A DNA stretch of 64,000 bases, from NCBI RefSeq assembly GCF_018446385.1, contig NC_056004.1:27100492-27164491 (forward strand). Direction: 5' to 3'. Below the pieces are notes generated by a model. It ran no database searches. It was not told the origin of the DNA and worked only from the letters and a program-made list of their open reading frames with translations. The position numbers and the translations under genes were made by a program. Every line of letters starts with the position of its first letter. The first letter of the stretch is position 1. This DNA comes from Zingiber officinale (taxonomy: Eukaryota > Streptophyta > Magnoliopsida > Zingiberales > Zingiberaceae). Positions 34,701-46,593 of this stretch are shown one piece after another.

Positions 34701-36203
34701 AATGGACCATCATACAAGATCAGGATGATTAATAAACATAACACAAATCCATTCTGAAAAATGCAGTGGAAGTATAACCAAACAAAATGAGTGAAAGGAA
34801 AAAAAAAATGCAACACGGATGAGAATTTATTTATATGGCAAAAACCGTACCTGATCTTCCACTTTCATATGCTTTGCAAACAGTTTTGCAGGGAAACACT
34901 GCTTTGTAAAGGATTTCAATCCTCTAGAAGGTGAAAATATGTTAGTACATGTACAGGACTTGGGTCAAGAGAAGTTCAGTTAATCAAACTTCAACAAATG
35001 ATAGGTAAATTGTTTGATTTATTCATAAATTTCAACAGCCTAAATAATACAATTTTCTGAGAGACAGAAATATGATAATTTATCACTGAAAGCCAGAAAC
35101 GATGGAACTCACCGGAGAATCTCCAGGGACCTCAATGCAGATGTACTGATAATTATTAGTGCTGGGCTTCCTGCATCTATATCCCCCTCCACAAGCTTTT
35201 CTTCTGTAAGCACCTCTTTCCAGGATGGTCCAAAAGCACTTTTAATGTGATCACTCAAATTGTCTAAGTCTTGTGCTATACCTTCAGCAAGCTTCACCAT
35301 ACATGAATCTGCCAAATTTCCAACACTGTGATACTATCCATTTGTTTCAAAAAATAAGGTCTATCTGAGAATGCAACTGATGCTAGATAGATCTTCAAAA
35401 TCATTTCTTATTCTATTTTTTTTAAAAACTAAAGTTATGTTTGATGGAAGATAATTACTAAGCACTAGGTGACAGTTAAAGCATGGCTTGGTTTACAGAA
35501 AATTATAGCTGTACCCACAAAATGGGAAAAAAGTATAAAAAAATCAAGCAACGAAACTATATACTATAAGCTCATAATCTGATTTTAACATAGGCAAAGA
35601 TTGGCAAATAGGATTCAAACAAAAAGTAATTGCTTGCAAAATATATAATTTCCATCCAACAAAAAGAGAAATCCTACCGACAAGCATGACGATATGTCCA
35701 AACACTGGCACGAAAGCAGCTAAAATGCATCCAAAATACTAATTTTATCAAGAGTAAAAAAAAATGCAGCCCGTTTCAAGACACTATAATTGATGAACCA
35801 AAAGTACAACAGCAAACAATAATAAACCAATAAAAAGGGCACCTTTGTAAGCATCCAACTCGAGAGGAGAGAGCTTGATTTTATTGGCCGATTGGAACCG
35901 ATCGAGAAAGAAGCCGAGCTGCTGAGCCGCTGGAGCGGTTGAGATTAAGAACGTTGCCTCGCCACCATCAGACTCGTTGCTCTTCTCCACTTTCTTTCTC
36001 TCTTCCACTTCCTCCTTGTCCTTGTTCCTATCAGCGAGGATTTTGTTCTTGCCGAGGGGTATCATGTTAGGATTCTTGCTGCTGCCATCGATCCTCTTTC
36101 TCTTGCCATTCTTATCGATTGATATGCTAGAGAGAGGCTTCCATTGGGATCGTCCAGGCGGCTTCATTGTCTTTGGAGCTTTAGACTTGCCGATCGCCAC
36201 CAT
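31734..36203 (-). CDS. CMS1: CMS1/CMSS1-like ribosome-biogenesis protein, six exons
   Basis: Exons on the minus strand: 36203-35843, 35308-35113, 34923-34851, 32405-32353, 32067-31954 and 31869-31734. All introns are GT-AG, phases agree, and the joined length is 933 bp (310 residues plus TAG). The ATG at 36203 has a strong context (A at -3, G at +4). The N-terminal 75 residues are Lys-rich with a likely nuclear signal (KNGKRKR, 31-37). LSPLELDAYK is followed by NLSDHIKSAFG (137-147), SPALIIISTSALRSLEILRG (168-187), GTPSR (224-228) and LLDMHRD (247-253), ending in the FWDLYKSHF block. This is the order of the CMS1 family, associated with U3-containing 90S pre-ribosomes in the nucleolus. GTPSR and LDMHRD occupy places like motifs Ib and II of DEAD-box helicases, but no Walker A is present, so ATPase activity is unlikely. 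Confidence 0.92.
32406..34850 (-). other. Large third intron of the CMS1-like gene, with a probable insertion
   Basis: At 2445 bp it is several times longer than the other introns (84-534 bp). Most is AT-rich, but about 33240-33415 is GC-richer, with repeated ACCATGCATG/CCCGTGCATGAG and GGACC motifs, unlike its surroundings. Near 33031 the minus strand reads GGTATCAGAGC, the same string as a copia PBS, but without a visible LTR. It is probably an old repeat insertion of unknown type. Confidence 0.5.
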
Positions 36204-36233
36204 TGTTTCCGGCAGCAAGGTGAAGAGCGCGGT

Positions 36234-36345
36234 TTTAGGGTTCTAGAGCGAGCCGAACTACTATGTAGCGGTTCTGCAGCATGTGGCTATGTTTGTTTGC
36301 GAGGCTGAGCCTAGGCGATTAGTGTCTCTATATGGGCCGGGCCTA
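36234..36345 (-). promoter_or_regulatory. Telo-box and site II motifs upstream of the CMS1-like gene
   Basis: On the minus strand AACCCTAAAA (36234-36243) lies about 31 bases before the ATG and matches the telo-box core. At 36333-36345 two adjacent GGCCCA/AGGCCC-type site II motifs occur (plus strand TGGGCCGGGCCTA). The pair, bound by Myb-like and TCP factors, is characteristic of plant ribosomal protein and ribosome-biogenesis promoters, which supports the identity of the gene. Binding itself is inferred. Confidence 0.7.
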
Positions 36346-36359
36346 AGCAATAATTAGAG

Positions 36360-37014
36360 GGGTTTTATTTTTAAATAAAAAATGTATAAGGTTTCTAAAC
36401 AACTCCAAATTCAAATTTAGATATCAAATTAAAATCTCTGTATCCCATATTTAAAAATATTTTTAAATTAATATTTGAATATAAATTTTGAATTTATCCG
36501 TTTAGAAGAAAAGGTAATTTTAATAAATAAAACATTTTAAATATTATTATTACCGATATATAAGAGATTAGACAATATTAAAGTGGATATTAATAATAAA
36601 AGGTTTTGAGTATATATATTTACTAAATTTCTCCAAACAATCATATTTAATTTGGGGATGGCTAAAATGTGCACCCAAAGTTTTGAATTGTCCATGCCTA
36701 AGATTTGAAAATGCATCTTTTTTTTTTCTATTTTATCCAAATATTTTTTTTCTCTCTGTTTTTTTCTTCTCTCCTATGTGTGTAATCTTTCTCTTCTCTT
36801 AGCTTCGCTTCTCTTCTCTTCTCTGTCCGTGTTTCTCTTCTCTCTTTAGAGTAAGTATTACTATTTAATTACATTAACATTGCTGATAGTGGTGATTTAC
36901 ACTATCATAGGCATGGTCTAATTCAGATTAAGCTTAATGTGGACTTAATTTTCTGGATACCAGAATCATGTTCTAGCTGAAAATTAGCTTAATATTGTAA
37001 TATCTCTGAATATG
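36360..37014. other. Intergenic DNA with a pyrimidine-rich tract
   Basis: AT-rich, no ORF. Positions 36720-36850 are T/C-rich, with tandem TTCTC units near 36800-36845. The point where gene flank passes into the retroelement debris that begins by 37015 is not clear. Confidence 0.45.
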
Positions 37015-37715
37015 TGATAACCATGATTTCATTGTATTATTTTGATTCATATATGTATGGTTTGATGTTAATTTTATAGGTTTAAATCATGATTACATCA
37101 TATTTTGTGCATTGTATCTATTTTAGACCTAATTACACATTATTATATTTTTGTGTTATTTGATGCTAATATTTGATTCTTATTTTGTAGGTATCAAAGG
37201 ATCTTGGATTTGGATCTATTTGGACCGAAATTGGGCTCGAATCGGAGTTCAAATGAGAAGATCAAGCTTTGAAGCATTATGGGCCGTTTATCAAGAATAG
37301 GAGAGATCTGAACCATCCGTTGAAGATCTGGCTGATCCAACCTAATGGAGAGCATATCTGAGCCATTGATGAAGATCCAGAAGTTTTGATCCAGATCTGA
37401 GTTCATGTAGCCATTGATCCATCCCGAATTAATCTGGACCGTTCATTGAAGACAGGGCAGATTTGGGCCATCCAGTGATATTCTGATCGATCCGACTTAA
37501 GGGAGAGTAGATCCAGACCCTAGGTCAAGATTAGTACATTCAGATCGGATTTTGGGCAAACTTTCACCATTGATTTAGCTCCAAATTAATCCCAGCCGTC
37601 CGATCAGATCCAGATCTGATTCAAAAGAAAAGCTACAGTGCTACAGTGCCTTCGTCGATTCTCCACAGCGCTGTTCTTCGCGTCCCGCGGTGTTCTCCGA
37701 GATTTCGACCCCATC
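37015..37715 (+). repeat. Left arm of an inverted repeat of gypsy-like DNA
   Basis: Starting at TGATAACCATGATTTCATTG, this segment is the reverse complement of 49620-50305, with scattered differences. Shared landmarks include GGTATCAAAGGATCTTGG (here near 37191) and CCACAGCGC (near 37663). It looks like LTR-proximal sequence of a Ty3/gypsy-type element in plus orientation. Similarity decays toward the centre. Confidence 0.75.
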
Positions 37716-38122
37716 TCGAATTCTAGATCAATTTTCCGGCAACTTCATCGACGACGACATTCTCAGTGCTTGCGACCAGCTTCCGGCCATCTGAGCTCGC
37801 TTAAAGGTGGTCCTGCGGCGAGAATTCTGCTCCGCAAACCTCTGCTTCTGTCGCTGCCGATTTTGAGGTGTTCCTCCAATCGATAGTTCCGTTTTCCATC
37901 CGAGAGCATTGGCGGCGTTCCTCCACTGCTTCTGGACCATTTTCGACGACAATCCATCCACCATCAGCTCCATTTCAGATCTGAGGTTGCAGTCACAGAT
38001 TTGCAGATTTCCTGAGGTTGGCAGCATCAATCTTCATCAGATTCGTTTGGAGTGGTCTCCGATGGTGCTGGTGAAGGCTGAGCTGAGTTCAGTTGCTGAG
38101 GTTGTTTTTCTCTGGTTACAGT

Positions 38123-40529
38123 TGTTGGTTGCTACTCGGAAAACCTATAGGTTCCACTGTTCAAAAATTTTGTACAAAGGTCTGAACCTTTTCCTAGCTA
38201 CCATGTGTTCTTTTAAATTAAATTTTGGATCGCCTGCGGAACTTAACACGTTTGATCCAAAACTTAATCTATTTGTTCTTTTAGGTTTTGACTTGGATCT
38301 CCTGCGGAACTTAACACGTTCGACCCAAGTCTCCTTAAGTTATTAATTCCATTAAATATTAATTTCCATAAAAGGTTCCCAGTACTGACGTGGCGAGGCA
38401 CATGGCCTTCTTGGATATGGGAGCAACCACCACCGACTAGACAAAACCTTTAATAGAAAGCTAATATTTAATTTCCTAAAATAACTTTAGGTTAACCAAA
38501 GAGAGCAATCAAATCACAAGGAAAAGAAAGAAACAAAAGAACACAACTTCGAAAAAACATATTCGAAATTCTAGAACGTAAGCCTCTTGTATTTGGTATT
38601 ATTTCCATAAATAACTAGCATGATGCGGAAATAGAAATTACTAGTTATACCTTGTAGAAAAACCTCTTGATCTTCTACCGTATTCCTCTTCTAACCTCAG
38701 ACGTTGTGTGGGCAACGATCTTCCGAGACGAGAAACCACCAACCACCTTCTTCTCCTCCAAGCAAGGTTCGGCCACAAAGGAAGAACTTTACCAAAGAAG
38801 AAAATCAAAATACTAACCAAGCTCCAAGAGATGCTAGCTTTCTCTCCTTCTTCTTCTTCTTCTCCAAGTAGTATCCGGCCACCACAAGAACTCCAAGAAA
38901 GATGAAGTATTCGGCCACCACAAGAGGAAGAGAGGGAGAGGGTAATGGCCGGCCACAACACCAAGGAAAAAAGGAGAGAAAACAATAGAGGTTGTGTCTC
39001 ATGAAGGCACCCCTACCCCTTCTTTTATATTCCTTGGCCTAGGCAAATTAGGAAATTTATTTACAATAAAATTTCCTTAATTTCCTTGACATGATTTATT
39101 TGAGAAAAATAAAATAAAATTTCCCAAATAAACTCTAATGGCCGGCCACATCAAGAGGAAGCAAATTGGACAAGTTTCAATCAACAATTAAAACTTTCCT
39201 TATTTGTTTCCGGAAATTTAAAAAAAAAAAAAAATTCTCTTTAAAAATCTCTTCATGGTTAATAAAAGGAAATATCTATAATTTTAATTTTATTAACATG
39301 TGAATAATTTTAAAGAGAAAATAAAATCTCTCCAACCTACAAATAAGGAAAGAGATCTAATCTCTTTCTTTAATCTTTTGTAAATCTTTTACAAGAGAGA
39401 TATTTTAATTTTAATTCTCTTTAAATTATATCTACCACATAATAAAAATTAAAATTAAATTTATTTTTTAATTTATTTTGGCCGGCCCTACTAGCTTGGG
39501 TTCCAGCTAGGGTCGGCCACCCAATTTTATACCTAGGTCGGCCCTAGCTTGATCCCAAGCTAGCTTGGCCGGCCCCTATTGGGTGGGTATAGAAGGTGGG
39601 TATAGGTGGGTATAGAACTCTATAGATAAGAGGCTACGATAGGGACCGAGAGGAGGAATTGGTTTTGGTCTCCCGATAAAATTAAGCATCCCGTGTTCGC
39701 CCCGAACACACAACTTAATTTTATCAATGATAATTCATTCCACTAGAGAACTATCATTGAACTACCGCACCAATCCCAAATTATATTTTTGGGCTCCTTC
39801 TTATTATGAGTGTGTTAGTCTCCCTGTGTTTAAGATATCGAATGTCCACTAATTAAGTGAGTTACGACAACTCATTTAATTAATGTCTAAGTCCAAGAGT
39901 AGTACCACTCAACCTTATCGTCATGTCGGACTAAGTCCACCTGCAGGGTTTAACATGACAATCCTTATGAGCTCCTCTTGGGGACATTATCAACCTAGTA
40001 TCTCTAGGACACAGTTTCCTTCTATAATCAACAACACACACTATAAGTGATATCATTTCCCAATTTATCGGGCTTATTGATTCATCGAACTAAATCTCAC
40101 CCATTGATAAATTAAAGAAATAAATATCAAATATATGTGCTTGTTATTATATTAGGATTAAGAGCACACACTTCCATAATAACCGAGGTCTTTGTTCCTT
40201 TATAAAGTCAGTATAAAGAAACGACCTCAAATGGTCCTACTCAATACACTCTGAGTGTACTAGTGTAATTATATAGTCAAGATAAACTAATACCTAATTA
40301 CACTACGACCTTCTAATGGTTTGTTCCTTTCCATTCTGGTCGTGAGCTACTGTTTATAATTTATAAGGTACTGATAACATCATCTTCTGTATGTGACACC
40401 ACATACTATGTTATCTACAATATAAATTAAATGAACAACTACAAACAAATGTAGATAATTAGACCAAATGTGATTCTTTATTCATAATGAATGTTTACAA
40501 AGCTTAGGCTTTCAGTATACACTCCAACA
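38123..40529 (-). repeat. 3' LTR of the ACAGT copia element
   Basis: 2407 bp with TG...CA ends. It carries GGCCGGCC motifs at 38947-39580, GTGGGTATAG tandem units near 39590-39615, and the TATA-type AATATAAAAGAAGG (minus strand) near 39020. The PPT (minus AAGTGGGAGAT, 40530-40540) follows on its right side. Very similar to 46594-48978. Confidence 0.9.
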
Positions 40530-40550
40530 ATCTCCCACTTATACTAATGA

Positions 40551-43500
40551 CTAAGCTGCCATATCTTCTACCATACATCTGATTCCCATTCCCTCCACAT
40601 GCCGATCGAAAGCTTTCACCGGAAGGGCCTTAGTCAAAGGATCTGCCAGGTTATCCCGATGCAATCTTGGCGATGACAACTTCTCCTCGCTTCACGATAT
40701 CTCGTATCGTGGTACTTGCGCTCTATATGTTTACTTGCCTTATGGGCTCGTGGTTCCTTCGAGTTTGCAATTGCAAAGTTATCACAATATATTGTGATGA
40801 TTTTGGGCAAACCAGAATCACATCTAAGTCCATTAGAAAGTTCTGAGCCATACTGCTTCTTTAGAGGCTGCCACATACTCGACTTCCATGGTTGAGTCCA
40901 AACGCATTCTGCTAACACTCCTCCATGAAATGGCTCCACCTCCTAAAGTAAACACATAGCACGATGTAGACTTCATCGTTATCCCTATCTCGATTGGAAA
41001 TCAATCCGTGTAACCCAGGGAGCGGATCATCTTGGTAAACTAGCATATAATCTCTAGTCCTTCTCGTGTACTTTAATATATGCTTTACCGCAGTCCAATG
41101 TCCTTGTCAGGGTTACTCTGATATCTGCTGACCATGCCCACGGCAAAACATTCCGGTCTCGTACATAACATTGCATACATTAGGCTTCCTACAAGCATAA
41201 GGAACTGCTTTCATGTCCTCTATCTCTTTTGATGTCTTTGGAGACATCTCTTTAGATAAAGCTACTCCATGTCTAAAAGGTAAGAAACCTTTCTTGGAAT
41301 CCTGCATGCTAAAACGAGCAAGGATTGTATCTATATATGAAGCTTGGGATAGACACAACATTCTTTTCTTACGATCCCTTATAACTTTGATCCCAAGAAT
41401 GTGTGCACATTCTCCTAAGTCCTTCATATCAAATTGTTTGGACAACCATACCCTTACGTCTGATAATACCTTGACATTGTTGCCAATTAACAAAATATCA
41501 TCTACGTATAGTACAAGAAATACCACCACGTTTCCGTTGCGCTTCTTATATACACAAGACTCATCCGGACTTTGAATAAATCCATATGACTGGATTACTT
41601 CATTAAACCGGATGTTCCAAGACCTTGAAGCTTGCTTCAGTCCATAAATGGACCGATTGAGCTTGCACACTAGATGCTCTTTGCCTTTTTCAATGAACCC
41701 TTCTGGTTGCTTCATATGGATGTTCTCTTCAAGACTTCCATTAAGGAAAGCTGTCTTGACATCCATTTGCCAAATCTCATAATCCATATGAGCAGCAATG
41801 GATAAGAGTATCCGGATAGACTTAAGCATGGCTACCGGTGAAAAGGTCTCCTCATAATCGATTCCCTCTTTTTGAGTGTACCCTTTTGCAACAAGCCTAG
41901 CTTTGAAGGTTTCTACCTTCCCGTCTGTCCCTCTTTTCCTTTTGTAGATCCACTTGCATCCAACAGCTTTTACACCATCAGGTGGTTCTACAAGCTCCCA
42001 GACCTTATTAGAATACATGGACTCTATTTCAGAATTCATTGCCTTTTGCCAAGATGCTGCATCTATATCTTGGAGTGCTTCGTCATATGACCGGGGATCA
42101 GGTTCATGTTTACCCGGGATCAAGTCCGAAGACTCTCCCAAAAACATGAATCTTTCAGGCTGCCTCACAACCCTCCCACTACGACGAGGTACTGTTTGTG
42201 GTTGTGCATCATGTGTGACACGTGTTGCAGTCTCTTGTGGTACTTCATCTTGTACTGTTGGTACTGAAGTAGACATGTCCTCTCTAAGTTCTTCTAAAAC
42301 AACTTTACTACTGGGCTTGTGATCCATTATATAGTCTTCTTCTAAAAACTGGGCATTGGTGCTAACAATGACCTTCTGGTCTTTAGGACTATAAAATAAA
42401 CCACCTTTCGTTCCTTTAGGATATCCTACAAACACGCGAACTTCTGTACGAGATTCTAACTTATCAGCATCTGGTTTCAGCACATGTGCTGGACTACCCC
42501 AAATCCGAATATGTCTTAGACTGGGTTTTCACCCATTCCACAATTCTATGGGAGTAGAAGAAACTGATTTAGAAGGTACTAAGTTCAGAACGTATACTGT
42601 TTCCAGAGCATATCCCCAAAACGAATTTGGTAATTCTGAATAACTCATCATCGATCTAACCATCTCCATAAGAGTCCTATTCCTTCGTTCTGCTACACCA
42701 TTCTGTTGGGGTGTTCCAGGTGCAGACAATTGGGATTGAATCCCAGCCTCTGATAAGTAATTCCTAAACTCTCCTAAGAGGTATTCGCCACCACGATCAG
42801 ATCGTAGTGTCTTGATACTTTTACCTAATCGTTTCTCCACATCAGCCTTGTATTCTTTGAACTTGTCAAAGCATTCGGACTTGCGGCGCATTAGGTAAAT
42901 GTATCCATATCTTGAATAATCGTCTATGAAAGAGACAAAATATTCAAAACCTCCTCTTGCCTGGACAGACATAGGACCACACTGTTGGAGCAATCTAGGT
43001 GCCCTAGGTTTTGATGTTTGGGCAAAGGTTTAAGTTAGGTTTATTGTTGTATTTGATATGCATTGTGAGTGTGCAGGATACAAGTACAACAAGAAAAGTC
43101 CAAGTGTGATCTTGGCAAAGGAGGAAAGTCCAAGAATGAGTCTTGGCGGTGTAAGTCCAAGCATGTAGTCTTGGCAACGTAAGTCCAAGTGTGACTTGGC
43201 AATGGATGAAGCCCCAGAGGTGAGGAGCCTCTTGGCAAAGGAAGACCCGACAATATGGACAAGGCCGAAGGAAGCTCCAGAAGGCAAGACGTGAAGGATG
43301 GGGAGACATCCGAGGGACGCGAGGCTGATGGAGGAGGCTAGAAGGCTAGGTCTAGGTTGGTCGGGAGAGAACGAGTGCTGAGTGAATGTACTCGAGGCAA
43401 AATCCCAAAATTAGGGTTTACTGTAGCGTTACTGTAGCAGCACTGTAGCGTTACTGTAGCAGTCGACTGATGATTGTAGCAGTCGACTGATTCACTGTAG

Positions 43501-45483
43501 CAGAGAGTCGTTGAGATAGCCGTTGGCACCAGAGGCAAATCAGCTTTCTGATTTGCTCCAAGCTCTATAAGAAGGAGCTTGGGATGGCCGGCCAAGGTGA
43601 CGAAATTAGACTTGGTTAAAGCCTAATTAGTAGTCACCAAAGTGCTCAAGAGATCTTTGTGTGCCAAGAGGTCTTGGTTGGAGTTGTGGTGAGGTTTCTC
43701 CACCCACAAGGAGGTTGAGCTAGCCGGAGTTTGACGGGGACTAATCCACCAACGGATTGAGGGATCGTCCACCTTACGGACACGCCGTGGAGTAGGAGCA
43801 AGTTATCTCCGAACCACGTACACGCCTTGTGTTAGGGTTTGTGTTTGGTTTGTTGTCTTCTTCCTTCTTGTTTTAGGTTAACTTTCGTATTTGTTAGTTT
43901 GCTTTTGTATTCCGCTGTGCACTAACATTATAGGAAGTAAAGTTTTGGGTGAGACGCTATTCCCCCCCCCCCCCCCCCCTCTAGCGGACGTCAAGGTCCC
44001 AACACACACAAATCAGAGTGAACCAACTCTAACACTTCTTTGGCTCTATACCCCTTGGCCTTGAACGGCCTCTTGGTCATTTTACCTTCTAAGCAAGATT
44101 CACAAGTTGGAAAATTTTCCAACTCTAATGAACTCAAAAGTCCATCGGCTATAAGCCTCTGAATCCTACTTAAATTAATATGACCAAGTCTTAGATGCCA
44201 AAGATATGCTTGGTTCATTTCTGAAGGTTCTTTTCTCTTATTAGAATTAGAAGATGAGTTATAAATTTCCATGTTTTGCTTTGTGGAAGAAATTGGATTT
44301 AAAATATACAAATTGCCAACTAATGCACCAGAACAGATAATCACTTTATTTCTTTTAATAACTACATCGTTACTGAAAGAAACTGAATATCCATCTAAAA
44401 ACAGTTTAGAAACTGAAATTAAATTCTTTCTAAAACTGGGTACATAAAGACAATTTCTTAAAACCAAATTTCTATTTCTACTAAAAGATAAGTAGACGTC
44501 TCCCACTGCAACAGCTGCCACCTTAGTAGCATTGCCCATGTAGACAGTAATCTCCCCTTCAGATAGTCGTCGGGTTTCCTGGAACCCCTGCAAGGAATTG
44601 CAGACATGATCAATGGCTCCCGTATCTACACACCAGGTGCTGGTAGATAACACCGCTAAACATGTTTCAACAACTAGAGCATGAGATATACCTTTGTTTT
44701 GGTTCCTACGAGGACAGTCCGCCTTCCAATGTCCTGCCTGCTTGCAGATGAAGCACTTGCCCTTCGGCTTCTTCACTCCAGCTTTAAATCCCGTACTCTG
44801 AGACTTATTCACTTTCTTTGCTGAGCCAGCTTGTTTCTTCTTCTTCTTTCCTCTCGGTTTAGAAGTAGAACCATTTTCAAGATAGTGAATTTGAGAATTT
44901 TGACGAAATAATCCTTCTGCTGCTTGAAGTTCTCTAACGAATAAATCCTCTTATTCATATTATAGTTCATGCGGAACTGCTCAAAACTTCTAGGTAGCGT
45001 TTGGAGGATCATATCGATCTGGGTTTCCCCATCAATTTCTCCTCCAAGGATCTGTATCTCGTTCAGATAAGCCATCATGTTTAGGATATGATCCCTTACA
45101 GGAGTACCCTCTTGCATGATGGTTGTCATTATCTTTCTCATAGCTTCTTGTCTAGAAGCTCTATCCTGATGACCAAAGAGTTCCTTGAGATTGTTCATAA
45201 TATCATAAGCTATTGGTAAATCTTTATGCTGATGTTGCAATACATTTGACATTGAAGCCAAAATGTAACACCGCGCCATCTCATCTGCCTTTACCCATCT
45301 CTTATGATATTCAATCTCCTCTTGGGTAGATTCACCAGTGGGTGCATCAGGACAAGGTTCAGTCAGTACAAATTTATAGCTTTCAGCAGTCAGAACAATA
45401 TCCAGGTTTCTTTTCCAATCTATGTAATTTGGTCCAGTAAGTCTATTTTGTTGAAGTATGATGGACAGTGGGTTGAAAGTCAT
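40551..45483 (-). pseudogene. Copia gag-pol of the ACAGT element, interrupted
   Basis: Gag starts at ATG 45483 and is readable to about 44900, followed by a CCHC knuckle (CFICKQAGHWKADC, near 44740) and a protease with the DTGA active site near 44630. GAG-pre-integrase HLRLGH and CESC lie near 44200 and 44100. A solo LTR splits the integrase at 42982/44010. Its core continues at 42993-42529 with SDRGGEY and NGVAE. RT (42483-41113) is open for 456 codons and includes YVDDILL. RNase H (40551-41110) is badly broken, with many small losses, and ends at TAG 40551-40553. Frame changes also occur near 44810 and 42500. Confidence 0.88.
42983..44004 (+). mobile_element. Solo LTR of a different copia family, TSD CACAC
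   Basis: It begins TGTTGGAGCAATCTAGG and ends AAGGTCCCAACA, 1022 bp, with CACAC at 42978-42982 and 44005-44009. Removing it restores the integrase sequence found at 25550-25570. A TATA-type CTCTATAAG near 43563 and a TTCCGCTGTGCACTAACA block near 43910 give plus orientation. It contains several CTGTAGC units (43424-43505) and a run of 18 C at 43962-43979. There is no PBS, gag or second LTR, so it is a solo LTR. Confidence 0.92.
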
Positions 45484-45499
45484 CCTAAGAATCACAAAT

Positions 45500-46580
45500 A
45501 ACTTTTGGTCAGAACTCTAAATTTAGAATAATATTGATTCCTCAAACAATACTATTTTAAATTAACCAACACCTCAAAACACCGTGAATTTTGTATGCCA
45601 CGTTAGTGTGGACGTATACAATTTCAACATTTGTAAAAGGAGGGTTTTAACCCATTAATTTTATTATCTTGTCAACCTAACTTTTTGACAAATAAAATTA
45701 ATAGTTGGTATTATTTGGTCTCACAAATAATAACAGTGACTCCGTTGGGGAGGATACTATTAGATGTGTCTAAGTGTTCACCATTACTTGACACTAAGTC
45801 CATTAATAAGATTATGCCCCTTCCGTTGGGGAAGATCACACGCTCTTGATTAACTTCCTATAGTCATCCAGAAATGGAAGTCTGTTCTAGTGATCCGCAA
45901 ACAAGCTCATCCGTTATGGAGGAAGGCACTCAGAGCCAACACGCAAGCTTGTTTGCATCACTTACAAACCAGTAATGGAGACCATGGGATTTACTTAAAA
46001 ATCCCTCTCCCACTTAGTTATTTACAAATGAGGAATTTTAACTATGCTAGCCTACTAACACGCACACACAGCACAATATAAAAGCAATAAATAGAAAATC
46101 TAATTTTCAACTATTATGGCTTTTATCTTTAATTGTCCTCCGTGTGTTGTCATCCGAAGCTGCTGCCATATTTGGCCACCGCCACCGGGTCTAACTGTCG
46201 CATCCATCTTGCTCCGAGTTCCGCTGCGCCTCTGGTCCTTAGAAGGTTCCACGCTTTGCAAGATTCGATCCGCGACATAAATAGAATTTTACATTTTTGA
46301 TCCTATATTCCATAAAAGGAATGTACATGTATCTAGATCAAAAATAAAATCCTAATAAAACTAAATACAGCTCCTGCTGTATTTTAATACAATCATGCAC
46401 ACACATATAAATTGCCCTTGACATGTCCAAGGGTCCAATCACACACATAATTAACTAAAAGCCATAATAGTTGGATCCTGCATCCATAGAGTTAGCACAT
46501 CCTACTATTAACCTGCCTAAATTATGTATGACATGTGCATAATTAAACTAAATACCAAATACACAGAGGCAAAACCCTAG
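45500..46580 (-). other. Untranslated leader of the ACAGT copia element
   Basis: Non-coding, closely matching 19580-20670 of the other copia copy, including the paired CCGTTGGGGA motifs. Confidence 0.6.
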
Positions 46581-46591
46581 CTCTGATACCA
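46581..46591 (-). other. Primer binding site of the ACAGT copia element
   Basis: The minus strand reads TGGTATCAGAG two bases from the 5' LTR end at 46594; initiator tRNA-Met type. Confidence 0.85.
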
Positions 46592-46593
46592 AT

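Noticed and set aside
35784..35842. C-terminal hydrophobic tail (GALFIGLLLFAVV...) on the first CMS1 exon as a membrane segment
   Set aside because: It is read-through into intron 1; the GT donor at 35842 joins in frame to the exon at 35308.
36204..36218. An earlier start (LPET) for the CMS1-like protein
   Set aside because: The codon at that position is TTG, not ATG; the first ATG in frame is at 36203 with a strong context.
37638..38030. ORFs on both strands next to the copia insertion as a host gene
   Set aside because: The same region recurs inverted at 49.5-49.7 kb with frame-breaking differences and belongs to an LTR-like repeat.
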